DNA from: Rhodopseudomonas faecalis
GTDB lineage: Bacteria > Pseudomonadota > Alphaproteobacteria > Rhizobiales > Xanthobacteraceae
DNA length: 64,000 bases
Assembly (NCBI RefSeq): GCF_003217325.1
Contig: NZ_QJTI01000021.1
Location: forward strand, 20,459 to 84,458
Direction: 5' to 3'
In this document: positions 9,473 to 19,929 of the stretch, one piece after another
How positions within the stretch are numbered: position 1 is the stretch's first letter
How the letters are laid out: every line of letters begins with the position of its first letter
Notes under the pieces: model-generated
Databases searched by the model: none
What the model saw: the letters and a program-made list of their open reading frames with translations, nothing else
What the model was told of the DNA's origin: nothing
Position numbers and translations under genes: made by a program

Positions 9473-10588
9473 ATGCCGGACCCCGAGCCAGGCCAGGATA
9501 GTTCAGCGAGCAGCACCACTCTGCCGACCGTTGTGCATCATGGCGACGTAATGCGCCCTGCCAGCGACAGCTGGCTGATCCGTGCGATCCGAACGCTGTT
9601 CGGCTGGAAGCACGGGTCGGTGCGCGAAGACATTCAGGTGGTGCTGGACGCTTCGCCCGCCGACGAAGCCGGCCTGTCGACGATCGAGCGCACCATGCTG
9701 CGCAACATCCTCGATCTCAACGAGCGCCGCATCGCGGACGTCATGGTGCATCGCGCCGATATCGTCGCGGTGCGTAGCGATGTCTCGCTGGGCGAACTGA
9801 TCGGGCTGTTCGAGCGCGCGCCGCATTCGCGTCTGGTGGTCTACAACGAGACCCTCGATGACCCGATCGGCATGGTGCATATCCGCGATCTGCTGGGCTA
9901 CATGACCGCCAAGGCCAAGGTCGAGCTGGTGCCCAATGGCAAGCGCAAGAAGCTGCCGCCGGCCGGCCTCGATCTGCGTCAGGTCGATCTGGCGCAATCG
10001 CTGCTCGACGCCAACATCGTGCGCAAACTGTTGTATGTGCCGCCCTCGATGCGCGCCATCGATCTGCTGGCGCAGATGCAAGCCTCGCGCATTCACCTTG
10101 CTCTGGTGGTCGACGAGTATGGCGGCACCGACGGCCTGGTGTCGATCGAAGACATCGTCGAGCAGATCGTCGGCGAGATCGACGACGAGCACGACAGCGA
10201 CGAGCCGCCCTCGATCGTCAAACAGCCCGACAATTCCTTCATTGCCGATGCCCGCGCCAGCTTGGATGATGTCCGTACTTTAATCGGCGAGGATTTCGTG
10301 ATCGGCGAAGCCGGCGAGGACGTCGAGACGCTCGGCGGTTACCTCGTGACCCATGTCGGCCGGCTGCCGGTGCGCGGCGAGATCATTTCCGGCCCGGGCA
10401 ATTTCGAGATCGAAGTGCTCGACGCCGATCCGCGCCGCGTCAAACGGTTGCGCATCGCGCAGCGCAAGGAGCGGGCCGCAGCGCGCGGCCGCGACGCTCG
10501 GCGCCGTGATGCCGCAGAGCCCGCCGCCGTGCCGATAGAACCCGCCACCAGCCCACCGCCCAGCGACGACGGAGCCAAGCCGCAGTGA
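9473..10588 (+). CDS. corC: CBS-domain CorC/HlyC-type transporter-associated protein
   Basis: A 371-residue cytoplasmic protein with two CBS domains (about residues 75-195, including VMVHRADIVAV and LVVDEYGGTDGLVSIEDIVEQIVGEI in pieces) and a C-terminal CorC_HlyC domain (about 240-330). The tail is low-complexity, rich in Arg, Ala and Pro. The family is linked to Mg/Co efflux (CorC/YbeX), and the gene normally lies between ybeY and lnt, as here. Its TGA overlaps the GTG of lnt by 4 bases. Confidence 0.93.
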   Translation: MPDPEPGQDSSASSTTLPTVVHHGDVMRPASDSWLIRAIRTLFGWKHGSVREDIQVVLDASPADEAGLSTIERTMLRNILDLNERRIADVMVHRADIVAVRSDVSLGELIGLFERAPHSRLVVYNETLDDPIGMVHIRDLLGYMTAKAKVELVPNGKRKKLPPAGLDLRQVDLAQSLLDANIVRKLLYVPPSMRAIDLLAQMQASRIHLALVVDEYGGTDGLVSIEDIVEQIVGEIDDEHDSDEPPSIVKQPDNSFIADARASLDDVRTLIGEDFVIGEAGEDVETLGGYLVTHVGRLPVRGEIISGPGNFEIEVLDADPRRVKRLRIAQRKERAAARGRDARRRDAAEPAAVPIEPATSPPPSDDGAKPQ

Positions 10589-12195
10589 AGCTGCTCAAGG
10601 TCTATTGCAGCCTCGGATCATCAATCATTTTGGCTTGGGGCTGGAAGCGCGCACTGATCGCGCTGTTGGCCGGTGCGTTGTCGGTGCTGGCGATGGCGCC
10701 GTTCAACGCCTGGCCGGTGTTGTTCATCACTTTCCCGGTGGTCGTCTGGCTGATCGACGGCGCCGGTGCCGGCAAATGGCATGGCGTTCCCGCCGCCGCC
10801 TGGGCCGGCTGGTGGTTCGGCTTCGGCTATTTCGTGCCGGGCCTGTATTGGATCGGCCACGCATTCCTGGTCGATGCTGACACTTTCGGTTGGCTGCTGC
10901 CGGTCGCGGTCAGCGGCTTGCCGGCCTATCTGGCGCTGTTCACGGCGCTGGGGTTTGCGCTGGCGCGGCTGCTCTGGACCAGAGACAGCTACCGCGTGCT
11001 GGCTTTGGCGATCAGCCTGACCGCCAGTGAGTGGCTGCGTGGCCATCTGTTCACTGGCTTTCCCTGGAATGCGTTCGGTTACGCGCTGACCGAGCCGCTG
11101 GCGCTGGCGCAGAGCGCGTCGGTGTTCGGCCTGTGGGGCCTGACGTTCCTGAGCGTGGCGATCTTCGCCAGCCCCGCGGTGTTGATCGATGATCGCGACA
11201 AAACCGATCGGCGCTGGCTCGCGCCCGCAGCGGCGCTGCTGACTCTGGCGCTGCTGATGGCGTTCGGTGTGGTGCGGCTTGCGACCTCGACGCCGGCGCA
11301 GGTCGCCGGTGTCAAGTTGCGCATCATGCAACCCAATCTGCAGCAGGACGTGCGCTTCAATTATTCGGCCAAGCCGCAGGTCATGCGGAAATATCTGGCG
11401 CTGTCGGATCGCTCCACCGGGCCAAGCAGCACCGGCGTGCGCGACGCCACCATTCTGATCTGGCCGGAGTCGGCGTTCCCGTTTTTTCTGACGCGCGAAG
11501 CCGATGCGATGGCGCAGATCGCAGAGCTGTTGCCGCGCGGCACCGTTCTGATCACCGGTTCAGTGCGTGCGCCCGAAGTGCCGCCGGGCACGCGCATCAC
11601 GCGCGCCTATAACTCAATTTACGTCATCGACCATGATGGCTCGGTGCTTTCTGTATATGACAAACTACACTTGGTGCCGTTCGGTGAGTTTCTGCCGTTC
11701 CAGAATTTGATGGAGAAGCTCGGATTTGAGCAGCTCACCAAGATGCGCGGCGGCTTCATTGCTGGTGATCGTCGTCGTGCGTTGGAAGTGCCGCGTGCGC
11801 CTAGCGCACTTCCGTTGATCTGTTACGAAGCGGTGTTTCCCGATGAGATCGCGCGCGATGATCGCGCGGCGTGGATGATCAATCTGACCAATGATGCTTG
11901 GTTCGGAATCAGCTCAGGCCCCTATCAGCATCTGCAGCAAACAAAGGTGCGTGCGATCGAACAGGGCTTACCTGTAGTTCGCGCAGCGAACAGTGGCATC
12001 TCCGCAGTAATCGATCCGTACGGACGAATCACTTCGCAGCTCGCGCTCGGTGTTGAAGGTGTTGTTGATTCGCTGCTGCCTGCGGCAATACAGCCCACGT
12101 TTTACGCGCGTTTCGGCAATATCCCGGCGCAAATCATCATCGCAGTCGTGCTCATCATTGTGCTGCGTCGTCGCGTCTTGAGTGGGCATCGATAA
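10585..12195 (+). CDS. lnt: Apolipoprotein N-acyltransferase
   Basis: A 536-residue inner-membrane enzyme that adds the third acyl chain to lipoproteins. About six N-terminal membrane segments precede a periplasmic nitrilase-fold domain. The catalytic Glu is in WPESAFPF (near 295), Lys in YDKLHLVPFGEF (near 360) and Cys in LICYEAVFPD (near 412). A final membrane helix follows. It starts at GTG 10585, coupled to corC. The rhizobial homologue ActA is needed for acid tolerance. From about base 11600 third codon positions become visibly richer in A/T than upstream. Confidence 0.95.
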   Translation: MKLLKVYCSLGSSIILAWGWKRALIALLAGALSVLAMAPFNAWPVLFITFPVVVWLIDGAGAGKWHGVPAAAWAGWWFGFGYFVPGLYWIGHAFLVDADTFGWLLPVAVSGLPAYLALFTALGFALARLLWTRDSYRVLALAISLTASEWLRGHLFTGFPWNAFGYALTEPLALAQSASVFGLWGLTFLSVAIFASPAVLIDDRDKTDRRWLAPAAALLTLALLMAFGVVRLATSTPAQVAGVKLRIMQPNLQQDVRFNYSAKPQVMRKYLALSDRSTGPSSTGVRDATILIWPESAFPFFLTREADAMAQIAELLPRGTVLITGSVRAPEVPPGTRITRAYNSIYVIDHDGSVLSVYDKLHLVPFGEFLPFQNLMEKLGFEQLTKMRGGFIAGDRRRALEVPRAPSALPLICYEAVFPDEIARDDRAAWMINLTNDAWFGISSGPYQHLQQTKVRAIEQGLPVVRAANSGISAVIDPYGRITSQLALGVEGVVDSLLPAAIQPTFYARFGNIPAQIIIAVVLIIVLRRRVLSGHR

Positions 12196-12319
12196 GCTGA
12201 GCGATGTGTCGGTGATAAGTATATATGCGAAGCATACAACAATGCGCGCGATCATCTGATCTACGCAGTTGAAGATTGCAGAAATTAACCGCATTTCCGA
12301 TTCCGGTGGAAACACGTAT

Positions 12320-12349
12320 TTGACGGGTTGAGTAGTTAGGGCGTATGCC
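12320..12349 (+). promoter_or_regulatory. Candidate promoter for the XRE regulator gene
   Basis: TTGACG at 12320-12325 and TATGCC at 12344-12349 are separated by 18 bases, in an AT-rich intergenic region between lnt and the regulator. A strong GAGGAG ribosome-binding site (12385-12390) precedes the ATG at 12399 by 8 bases. The -10 is a weak match. Confidence 0.4.
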
Positions 12350-12398
12350 ACTCAGCAAGACGAGTGGTTCACGACAGTTTTTTTGAGGAGTTCATATC

Positions 12399-12821
12399 AT
12401 GTCAACGAAAGCGCCCAATCCTGTTGACAAATACGTCGGCAGCCGGGTGCGCATGCGCCGCATCATGCTCGGCATGAGTCAGGAGAAGCTCGGTGAAGCG
12501 CTCGGCCTGACCTTCCAGCAGGTGCAAAAATACGAGAAGGGCACCAATCGTGTTGGCGCTAGCCGCATCCAGCAGATCGCTGAAATCCTGCAAGTGCCGG
12601 TGTCGTTCTTGTTCGAGGGCAGCCCCGGTTCGAATGCCAAGGGTGAGGGTTTCGGCGAAGCCGCGTCGCCGGCCTATGTTTCGGACTTCCTCGCGACGTC
12701 CGAAGGTCTCGCTCTGACCCGTGCCTTTACGCGCATCAGCGACTCCAAGCTTCGCCGCAGCATCGTCGATCTGGTCGAACAGATTGCCGAACGTGAGGCG
12801 GGCGCGCAGGACAAGCGATAA
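12399..12821 (+). CDS. XRE-family transcriptional regulator (PhrR-like)
   Basis: A 140-residue DNA-binding protein. The HTH_XRE domain is at about residues 12-68 (VRMRRIMLGMSQEKLGEALG, then FQQVQKYEKGTNRVGASRI), followed by a helical C-terminal part. It is conserved downstream of lnt in rhizobia, where the S. medicae homologue PhrR is acid-induced and lies next to actA (lnt). In related genomes metK follows; here trmB follows directly. Confidence 0.92.
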   Translation: MSTKAPNPVDKYVGSRVRMRRIMLGMSQEKLGEALGLTFQQVQKYEKGTNRVGASRIQQIAEILQVPVSFLFEGSPGSNAKGEGFGEAASPAYVSDFLATSEGLALTRAFTRISDSKLRRSIVDLVEQIAEREAGAQDKR

Positions 12822-12925
12822 CAGAGATCGCGAAGGCGCCGGCGTCCTGCTATGGTCAGGAAGCCGCGTTAGGGAGGTCGGGGGCGCGGCGTGCCGTGTC
12901 CACCAGCCTGCCTCGAAGTGAAATC

Positions 12926-13657
12926 ATGTCTTCTGACGATCTCGTTGATCAAACCGCCGCACCGGCGGAGCCGGGCGCGCGCCGGCATGGCGCGTTCTTC
13001 GGGCGGCGCAAGGGCCATAAGCTCCGCGCCCATCAGGCTGACCTCATTGCGCAGCTGTTGCCGACCTTGTCGTTTGATCTGACGGGACCCGCGCCCGCCA
13101 GTCTCTCAGCGCTGTTTGGCGGCAGCGTCAGCGGCGTCAAACTCGAGATCGGGTTCGGCGGCGGCGAGCATTTGATCGCGGAAGCCGAGGCTGATCCGGC
13201 GACAGGCTTCATCGGCTGCGAGCCTTACGTCAACGGCATGGCCAAGATTCTGGCGCAGATCGAAGCGCGCGGGCTCCGCAATATTCGCCTGGTGGCCGGC
13301 GATGCCGCCGAATTGCTGGCCTGGGCGCCGCCAGCGTCGCTGCAGCGCATCGATCTGATCCATCCCGATCCGTGGCCGAAGCGGCGGCACTGGAAGCGTC
13401 GCTTTGTGCAGGACGCCACAGTGGCGGCGATGGCGCGCGTGCTGATGCCGGGCGGCGCGTTCCGCTTTGTGTGCGATATCGACGATTACTCGGCCTGGAC
13501 GCTGGCGCATCTGCTGCGCTCTGACGATTTCGTCTGGACCGCCGAGCGCTGTAGCGACTGGATGCAGCCTTTTCCCGGCTACACCATGACCCGCTATGGC
13601 CGCAAAGCGCAGCGCGAGGGCCGGCAGGCCGCCTATCTGCATTTTCGGCGGGTCTGA
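12926..13657 (+). CDS. trmB: tRNA (guanine-N7-)-methyltransferase
   Basis: A 243-residue SAM-dependent enzyme that makes m7G46 in tRNA. Key features are the SAM site LEIGFGGGEHL, GCEPYVNGMAK and the family signature HPDPWPKRRHWKRR. The alphaproteobacterial RRHGAFFGRRKGHKLR N-terminus is present. ATG 12926 is used; GTG 12896 in the same frame is an alternative with AGGGAGG about 20 bases upstream. It is the last gene before the rimP-nusA leader region. Confidence 0.93.
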   Translation: MSSDDLVDQTAAPAEPGARRHGAFFGRRKGHKLRAHQADLIAQLLPTLSFDLTGPAPASLSALFGGSVSGVKLEIGFGGGEHLIAEAEADPATGFIGCEPYVNGMAKILAQIEARGLRNIRLVAGDAAELLAWAPPASLQRIDLIHPDPWPKRRHWKRRFVQDATVAAMARVLMPGGAFRFVCDIDDYSAWTLAHLLRSDDFVWTAERCSDWMQPFPGYTMTRYGRKAQREGRQAAYLHFRRV

Positions 13658-13743
13658 ACCCCGTTTGCGGCGGTGCCGGGGTCGGCGCCGCTGCGACCAA
13701 GTGGCGAGCGGTATAATAAGCCCGCTGGGCGGCGGCGCGGCCC

Positions 13744-13788
13744 TTGCCGCGCCTCGTTAGATGCGTTATATGTAATTCGTACGTTACA
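13744..13788 (+). promoter_or_regulatory. Candidate promoter and overlapping inverted repeat before rimP-nusA
   Basis: TTGCCG (13744-13749) and TATATG (13767-13772) are spaced by exactly 17 bases. An inverted repeat TGTAA-N8-TTACA (13771-13788) overlaps the -10 and the expected start point, where a repressor site would sit. A second TATAAT at 13712-13717 has no convincing -35. Promoter activity is inferred from hexamers and spacing only. Confidence 0.4.
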
Positions 13789-13809
13789 ATCTCATACGCA
13801 TCGTATTGA

Positions 13810-13839
13810 GAGTGGGCCCCTCCGGACCCGCTCTTTTTT
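13810..13839 (+). terminator. Intrinsic terminator/attenuator in the rimP leader
   Basis: A 7-bp stem GAGTGGG/CCCGCTC (13810-13816 with 13827-13833, one G-T pair) is followed directly by six T residues (13834-13839). It lies about 80 bases before rimP and downstream of the candidate promoter at 13744-13772. It could end trmB transcripts, attenuate the nusA operon, or both. Confidence 0.7.
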
Positions 13840-13917
13840 ATTACCCGCGCCAGCCCCGAGATCGGTTCGGCGCCGGGGGCTCGAACCGCCGTGCAGGCCG
13901 CGCCTGCGTGAAAGCCG

Positions 13918-14715
13918 ATGTCCGACCGATTGACCGAGACTGAGACCGAAAACGAGCCGATCGCCGAGCTGCTCGATGAGCCGCGCCTGGTGGTGGAGCC
14001 GGGTGTCGCTGCGCGCGTGGCCGCGGTGGCCGCGCCGGTGCTGCAGGGCATGGGCTATCGCCTGGTGCGTATCAAGGTGTCCGGCGAAGCCGGTTGCACC
14101 GTGCAGATCATGGCCGAGCGGCCGGATGGCACCATGCTGATCGATGATTGCGAGGCGGTGTCGCGCGCGCTGTCGCCGGTGCTCGATGTCGCCGATCCGA
14201 TCGAGCGCGCCTATCGGCTGGAAATTTCCTCGCCGGGCATCGATCGGCCGCTGGTGCGCCGCTCCGATTTCGAGCGTTATTCCGGGCATCTGGTCAAGAT
14301 CGAGATGGCGGTGCCGCATCAGGGCCGCAAACGGTTCCGCGGGCTGCTCGACGGCGTCGAGGGCGATGCGGTGCGGCTGCAGCGCGATGATGTGCGCGAG
14401 GGCGATGAGCCGCTGGTGCTGCTCACCATGGAAGACATCGGCGATGCGCGGCTGGTGCTGACCGACGAGCTGATCGCCGAATCGATGCGCCGCGGCAAGG
14501 CCGCCGAGCGCGAACTGCGCCAGCAATTGGGTTTGGAGCCGCCGCCTCCGCCGCACGCCCGGAAGAGCGATCCGGCCAAGAGCCAGGCGCCGCGCCCGAA
14601 GGCGAAACCGAAATCCGCGCCGGCGAAGAAACCGCTGCCGGCGAACACCAAGGCCCATCGCCTTGCCGCGCAAAGCTCGCGGCGCGGCGAGATCGACCCC
14701 CCTGAAGGAGACTGA
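13918..14715 (+). CDS. rimP: Ribosome maturation factor RimP
   Basis: A 265-residue protein for 30S subunit maturation. The N-terminal alpha/beta domain contains the [15 protein letters not shown] and [14 protein letters not shown] signatures, and an SH3-like C-terminal domain follows. Beyond about residue 200 a long basic, Pro/Lys/Ala-rich tail extends it past the usual 150-170 residues, as in other bradyrhizobia. It is the first gene of the operon; nusA begins 3 bases after its stop. Confidence 0.95.
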   Translation: MSDRLTETETENEPIAELLDEPRLVVEPGVAARVAAVAAPVLQGMGYRLVRIKVSGEAGCTVQIMAERPDGTMLIDDCEAVSRALSPVLDVADPIERAYRLEISSPGIDRPLVRRSDFERYSGHLVKIEMAVPHQGRKRFRGLLDGVEGDAVRLQRDDVREGDEPLVLLTMEDIGDARLVLTDELIAESMRRGKAAERELRQQLGLEPPPPPHARKSDPAKSQAPRPKAKPKSAPAKKPLPANTKAHRLAAQSSRRGEIDPPEGD

Positions 14716-14718
14716 GCC

Positions 14719-16344
14719 ATGGCCGCTGTCAGCGCCAACCGACTCGAACTGCTGCAGATCGCCGACGCCGTCGCGCGCGAAAAAACGATCGACCGCGGCA
14801 TCGTGATCGCGGCGATGGAGGATGCGATCGCCAAGGCGGCGCGCGCCCGCTACGGCTCGGAAACCGATATTCACGCCGAGATTCATCCCAAGACCGGCCA
14901 GCTCCAGCTCACCCGCCACATGCTGGTGGTGGAGAATGTCGAGAATGCCGCCAACCAGATCTCGCTGACCGACGCGCAGCGCGCCAATCCGGGCGCGCAG
15001 ATCGGCGACACCATCGCCGACACGCTGCCGCCTTTGGAATATGGCCGCATCGCCGCGCAGTCGGCCAAGCAGGTGATCGTGCAGAAGGTGCGCGAGGCCG
15101 AGCGCGACCGGCAGTATCAGGAATTCAAGGATCGCATCGGTGACATCGTCAACGGCGTGGTCAAGCGCGTCGAATATGGCAGCGTGATCGTCGATCTCGG
15201 CCGCGGCGAAGCGATCGTGCGCCGCGACGAAATGCTGCCGCGCGAAGTGTTCCGCAACGGCGACCGCATCCGCGCCTATATCTTTGACGTGCGCCGCGAG
15301 ACCCGCGGCCCGCAGATCTTCCTGTCGCGCACCCATCCGCAGTTCATGGCCAAGCTGTTCGCGCAGGAAGTGCCGGAAATCTATGACGGCATCGTCGAGA
15401 TCAAGGCGGTGGCCCGCGATCCGGGCTCGCGCGCCAAGATCGGCGTGGTGTCGCGCGACTCGTCGGTCGATCCGGTCGGCGCCTGCGTCGGTATGCGTGG
15501 TTCGCGCGTGCAGGCCGTGGTGAACGAGCTGCAGGGCGAAAAGATCGACATCATTCCGTGGTCGCCGGACATCGCCACCTTCGTGGTCAACGCGCTGGCG
15601 CCGGCGGAAGTGTCCAAGGTGGTGATCGACGAAGATCGTGAACGGATCGAGGTTGTCGTTCCGGACACCAATAACCAGTTGTCTCTTGCGATCGGCCGCC
15701 GCGGCCAGAATGTCCGCCTGGCGTCGCAGCTCACCGGCTGGGACATCGACATTCTGACCGAGAGCGAGGAATCCGAACGCCGTCAGGCCGATTTCGAGAA
15801 TTCGACCCGGGTGTTCATGGAAGCGCTCAACGTCGACGAAGTGGTCGGGCAGTTGCTGGCGTCGGAAGGCTTTACCTCGGTTGAGGAACTGGCGCTGGTC
15901 GATGTGCGTGAATTGGCGTCGATCGAAGGTTTTGACGAGGACACCGCCAACGAGCTGCAGAGCCGCGCCCGTGAATATCTGGAACAGCTCGAGGCCGAGC
16001 TGGAAGCCAAGCGCAAGGAACTCGGCGTCGACGACGATATGAAGAACGTGCCGGGCGTGACCTTGAAGATGATGGTCAAGTTCGGCGAGAACGACATCAA
16101 GAGCGTCGAAGATCTGGCCGGCTGCGCCACCGACGATCTGGTCGGCTGGACCGAGCGCAAGGACGGCACCGGCGAGCCGGTCAAGCATGCCGGCGTGCTC
16201 GATGCCAACGAGATGTCGCGTGCCGATGCCGAAGCGTTGATCATGCAGGCCCGCGTCAAGGCCGGCTGGATCACCGAAGAGGAACTGGCCAAGGAAGCCG
16301 AACAGGATGAAGAACAGGATTCTTCGTCCGGCGCGGCAGCATAA
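14719..16344 (+). CDS. nusA: Transcription termination/antitermination protein NusA
   Basis: A 541-residue RNA-polymerase-binding factor. The N-terminal domain is at about 1-130, S1 at about 137-200 ([21 protein letters not shown]) and tandem KH domains at about 205-345 ([17 protein letters not shown], then [14 protein letters not shown]). C-terminal helix-hairpin repeats and an acidic tail EQDEEQDSS follow. NusA commonly feeds back on its own operon, relevant to the hairpin in front of rimP. Confidence 0.97.
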   Translation: MAAVSANRLELLQIADAVAREKTIDRGIVIAAMEDAIAKAARARYGSETDIHAEIHPKTGQLQLTRHMLVVENVENAANQISLTDAQRANPGAQIGDTIADTLPPLEYGRIAAQSAKQVIVQKVREAERDRQYQEFKDRIGDIVNGVVKRVEYGSVIVDLGRGEAIVRRDEMLPREVFRNGDRIRAYIFDVRRETRGPQIFLSRTHPQFMAKLFAQEVPEIYDGIVEIKAVARDPGSRAKIGVVSRDSSVDPVGACVGMRGSRVQAVVNELQGEKIDIIPWSPDIATFVVNALAPAEVSKVVIDEDRERIEVVVPDTNNQLSLAIGRRGQNVRLASQLTGWDIDILTESEESERRQADFENSTRVFMEALNVDEVVGQLLASEGFTSVEELALVDVRELASIEGFDEDTANELQSRAREYLEQLEAELEAKRKELGVDDDMKNVPGVTLKMMVKFGENDIKSVEDLAGCATDDLVGWTERKDGTGEPVKHAGVLDANEMSRADAEALIMQARVKAGWITEEELAKEAEQDEEQDSSSGAAA

Positions 16345-16358
16345 GAGGTGTCTACGGC

Positions 16359-17105
16359 ATGCATGCCAGCGCTGACCCCGCAGCTCTCGATCGCGGACCA
16401 CGGGCCATCCGGCCCGGGGCGGAGCGGACGTGCGCGGTCACGCGGCAAGTGCGGCCGGTTGAAGAACTGATTCGGTTCGTACTGGCGCCCACCGGCGAGG
16501 TGGTGCCAGACCTGAAGCGGAAGCTGCCCGGGCGCGGGCTGTGGCTGTCGGCGTCGCGCTCCGCGGTCGAAACAGCGGCGCGCCGCCGTGTTTTCGCCAA
16601 AGGTTTCAAGTGTAACGTCCAGGTTCCGCCCGATCTGGCCGACCAAATCGACGCGCTGTTGCGGCGGTCATTGGTCGATGCGCTGGCGATGGCGGGCAAG
16701 GCCGGTCAGGTGGTGGCCGGCTTCACCAAGGTCGAGTCGGCACTGGCCGCGGGCCAGGCGGTGGCGCTGATCCATGCCGCCGATGGCGCCCCCGATGGCA
16801 TCCGCAAGCTCAATGCACTCGCCCGGAGCGGTGACGGTGCTGCGAGCTGTTCGCGTGCTCTGCCGGTCGTGAGATTTCTCTCTTCGACTGATTTGGATTT
16901 GGCACTCGGGCGGACAAATGTGATACATGCTGCGCTTCTCGAAGGCGCGGCTGGCAAAACCTTCCTGTCGCGCAGTCAGCTATTGATGCAATACCGGCTG
17001 GCGGACGACAGCACCGCGGATAGCAATTCCACGGCGAATGAACCCCACGTCGAGGACGGTGTGGCAACGCACCGCGTAACGAGATTAGGACCGCTGAATG
17101 GTTGA
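16359..17105 (+). CDS. YlxR-family (DUF448) RNA-binding protein
   Basis: A 248-residue protein with an N-terminal YlxR domain ([17 protein letters not shown], then [16 protein letters not shown]) fused to an L7Ae-like region (about residues 90-180, [21 protein letters not shown]), the usual alphaproteobacterial arrangement. It lies between nusA and infB as in most bacteria and overlaps infB by 8 bases. The family binds RNA and nucleoid DNA; the exact role here is unknown. Confidence 0.9.
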   Translation: MHASADPAALDRGPRAIRPGAERTCAVTRQVRPVEELIRFVLAPTGEVVPDLKRKLPGRGLWLSASRSAVETAARRRVFAKGFKCNVQVPPDLADQIDALLRRSLVDALAMAGKAGQVVAGFTKVESALAAGQAVALIHAADGAPDGIRKLNALARSGDGAASCSRALPVVRFLSSTDLDLALGRTNVIHAALLEGAAGKTFLSRSQLLMQYRLADDSTADSNSTANEPHVEDGVATHRVTRLGPLNG

Positions 17106-19761
17106 TACGAAGAATCCTGGCGACAAGACTTTGAGCGTCAGCCCGAGCAAGACCTTGACGCTGAAGCCGCGCGTCGAGCAGGGCACGGTGCGCCAGAGTT
17201 TCAGCCACGGCCGTAGCAAGCAGGTGGTGGTCGAAAAACGTGGCAAGCGTCGTGTCGGCGGCGAAGGTCCGGCCGAGACGCCCGCCGCGCATGAGCCGGT
17301 GGTGGCCAAGCCCACTCCGCCGCCCAGCAACAATCGCCCGCAGCGTTCGGGATCGTCGCCGCGCTCCGGCTCGGGTGTGGTGCTGCGCACCCTGACCGAG
17401 GACGAGCGCACCGCGCGCGCCACCGCGCTGGCCGATGCCCGCGTCCGCGAGGAAGAGGAGCGCCGCGCCGCTGAGGTCGAGGCTGCTCGCCGCAAGATCG
17501 AAGAAGCCAAGGCGCAGGTTGAGCGTGAGGCCGCTGAAGCTCGCCGTAAGGCTGAGGAAGAGCGCCATCGCCACGAGGAAGAAGCCAAGCGCAAGGCCGA
17601 ACAGGAAGCCAAGCGTCGCTTCGGTGAAGACGAGGCCAAGAAGCCAGCCACCGCTGCCCCGGGCAAGCCGGTGTCGTCGGCGTCGGCCCCGGCCGCCAAG
17701 AGCACGACCCCGGCGTCCCGTCCGGCGGGCGGCGCTCCGGTGCGCCCCGCTGGGGCCCGTCCCGCAGAAGCTGCCGATGAAGAAGAGGCGCCGCGCCAGG
17801 TGCGCCGCGGTCCGGGCGGACGTCCGGCCACGCCGCCGAAGCCGCAGGTGACCAAGCCCGGTGCATCGAAGCAGCGCGGTCGCCTGACCGTTGTGACCGC
17901 TCTCACCGCCGATGACGTGCGCGAGCGGTCGATCGCCTCGTTCCGCCGCCGTACCCAGCGGCTGAAGGGCGGCGCATCGCACGAACCGAAAGAAAAACTG
18001 GTGCGCGAAGTTATCGTTCCCGAAGCCATTACCATCCAGGAACTCGCCAACCGCATGTCGGAACGTGCGGTCGACGTGATCCGGATGCTGATGAAGCAGG
18101 GCGCGATGCATAAGATCACCGACGTGATCGATGCCGACACCGCGCAGCTGATCGCCGAAGAACTGGGCCACACCGTCAAGCGCGTCGCCGATTCCGACGT
18201 GGAAGAAGGTCTGTTCGACGTCGTCGACGATTCCACCGACACCGAGCCGCGTTCGCCGGTGGTGACCGTGATGGGCCACGTCGACCACGGCAAGACCTCG
18301 CTGCTCGACGCGCTGCGCCACGCCAATGTGGTGTCCGGCGAAGCCGGCGGCATCACCCAGCATATCGGCGCCTATCAGGTGACCGCGCCGGAAACCGGCA
18401 CCAAGATCACCTTCATCGACACCCCCGGCCACGCCGCGTTCACCGCGATGCGTGCCCGCGGCGCCAAGGTCACCGACATCGTGGTGCTGGTGGTCGCGGC
18501 GGATGACGGCGTGATGCCGCAGACCGTCGAAGCGATCAATCACGCCCGCGCCGCCGGTGTGCCGATCATCGTGGCGATCAATAAGATCGATAAGCCGGAA
18601 GCCAAGCCGGAGCGCGTGCGCACCGAGCTGCTGCAGTACAATGTTCAGGTCGAAGCGATGGGCGGCGACGTGGTCGACGTCGAAGTGTCGGCCAAGAACA
18701 GGGTCAATCTCGACAAGCTGCTCGAGATGATCGCGCTGCAGGCGGAAATCCTCGATCTCAAGACCAATGCCACCCGTCCGGCCGAAGGTACCGTGATCGA
18801 AGCCAAGCTCGATCGCGGCCGTGGTCCGGTGGCGACCGTGCTGGTTCAGCGCGGCACGCTGCGGGTTGGCGACATCATCGTGGCCGGCGCCGAAATGGGC
18901 CGCGTGCGCGCGCTGATCTCCGATCAGGGCGACACCGTGGAAGAAGCCGGTCCGTCGGTTCCGGTCGAGGTGCTCGGCTTCAACGGCCCGCCGGAAGCCG
19001 GCGATCGGCTCGCGGTGGTCGAGAACGAAGCCCGTGCCCGTCAGGTCACCAGCTATCGTGCGCATAAGAAGCGCGAGAAGGCGGCGCAGGTCACCGGCAT
19101 GCGCGGCTCGCTCGAGCAGATGATGAGCCAGCTCAAGACCGCGGGCCGCAAGGAATTCCCGCTGATCATCAAGGCCGACGTGCAGGGCTCGCTGGAAGCG
19201 ATCCTCGGCTCGCTGGAAAAGCTCGGCACCGACGAGGTCACCGCGCGCATCCTGCATGCCGGCGTCGGTGGCATCAGCGAGAGCGACGTCACGCTGGCGG
19301 AAGGCTTCAATGCGGCGATCATCGGCTTCTCGGTGCGCGCCAACAAGGAAGCGGCCGCCGCAGCCAAGCGCAACGGCATCGAAATTCGCTACTACAACAT
19401 CATCTACGACCTGGTGGATGACGTGAAGAAGGCGATGAGCGGCCTGCTGGCGCCGACGCTGCGCGAAACCATGCTCGGCAACGCGCAGATCCTGGAGATC
19501 TTCAACATCTCCAAGGTCGGCAAGGTGGCCGGTTGCCGCGTCACCGATGGCACCGTGGAACGCGGCGCCAACGTTCGGTTGATCCGCGACAACGTCGTGG
19601 TGCACGAAGGCAAGCTCTCGACCTTGAAGCGTTTCAAGGACGAGGTGAAGGAAGTGCAGTCCGGTCAGGAATGCGGCATGGCGTTTGAGAGCTATAGCGA
19701 CATGCGGGCCGGCGACGTGATCGAGTGCTATCGCGTGGAGACGATCCAGCGCTCGCTGTAA
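17098..19761 (+). CDS. infB: Translation initiation factor IF-2
   Basis: An 887-residue GTPase that places initiator tRNA on the 30S subunit. A long N-terminal region contains an Ala/Glu/Arg/Lys coiled coil (about 100-190) and a Pro/Ala-rich stretch. The IF2_N domain follows, then the G domain with G1 GHVDHGKTS (near 393), G3 DTPGHAAF and G4 NKIDKPEA, then domains II-IV. It starts inside the end of the ylxR gene, so translation is probably coupled. Confidence 0.97.
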   Translation: MVDTKNPGDKTLSVSPSKTLTLKPRVEQGTVRQSFSHGRSKQVVVEKRGKRRVGGEGPAETPAAHEPVVAKPTPPPSNNRPQRSGSSPRSGSGVVLRTLTEDERTARATALADARVREEEERRAAEVEAARRKIEEAKAQVEREAAEARRKAEEERHRHEEEAKRKAEQEAKRRFGEDEAKKPATAAPGKPVSSASAPAAKSTTPASRPAGGAPVRPAGARPAEAADEEEAPRQVRRGPGGRPATPPKPQVTKPGASKQRGRLTVVTALTADDVRERSIASFRRRTQRLKGGASHEPKEKLVREVIVPEAITIQELANRMSERAVDVIRMLMKQGAMHKITDVIDADTAQLIAEELGHTVKRVADSDVEEGLFDVVDDSTDTEPRSPVVTVMGHVDHGKTSLLDALRHANVVSGEAGGITQHIGAYQVTAPETGTKITFIDTPGHAAFTAMRARGAKVTDIVVLVVAADDGVMPQTVEAINHARAAGVPIIVAINKIDKPEAKPERVRTELLQYNVQVEAMGGDVVDVEVSAKNRVNLDKLLEMIALQAEILDLKTNATRPAEGTVIEAKLDRGRGPVATVLVQRGTLRVGDIIVAGAEMGRVRALISDQGDTVEEAGPSVPVEVLGFNGPPEAGDRLAVVENEARARQVTSYRAHKKREKAAQVTGMRGSLEQMMSQLKTAGRKEFPLIIKADVQGSLEAILGSLEKLGTDEVTARILHAGVGGISESDVTLAEGFNAAIIGFSVRANKEAAAAAKRNGIEIRYYNIIYDLVDDVKKAMSGLLAPTLRETMLGNAQILEIFNISKVGKVAGCRVTDGTVERGANVRLIRDNVVVHEGKLSTLKRFKDEVKEVQSGQECGMAFESYSDMRAGDVIECYRVETIQRSL

Positions 19762-19800
19762 GTCCAATTCTTGCAGCCGAGCAAAGATCGACGCAGACGA

Positions 19801-19825
19801 AGTGGCCGGACATGGTCCGGCCACT
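19801..19825 (+). other. Perfect 11-bp hairpin between infB and rbfA
   Basis: A perfect inverted repeat AGTGGCCGGAC / GTCCGGCCACT with a 3-base ATG loop stands 40 bases after infB. There is no T-run, and rbfA continues downstream, so an mRNA processing or stabilising hairpin is more likely than a terminator. Confidence 0.6.
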
Positions 19826-19929
19826 GGCGTGCTGTTCGTTGATACCAAAGACGTGAACCCTGCAACGTGCCGGTCCCGGCCGCGCGCCATGCGCGCTGCG
19901 GCCTCGGCGCATCAAGAGGCTTTGAGACG

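Noticed and set aside
13863..13950. Minus-strand sequence resembling a tRNA-Glu (GGTTCGAGCC T-loop-like, CTTTCAC anticodon-loop-like) at the rimP start.
   Set aside because: The arms do not pair, there is no acceptor stem, and the region overlaps the rimP N-terminus. At best it is a chance match.
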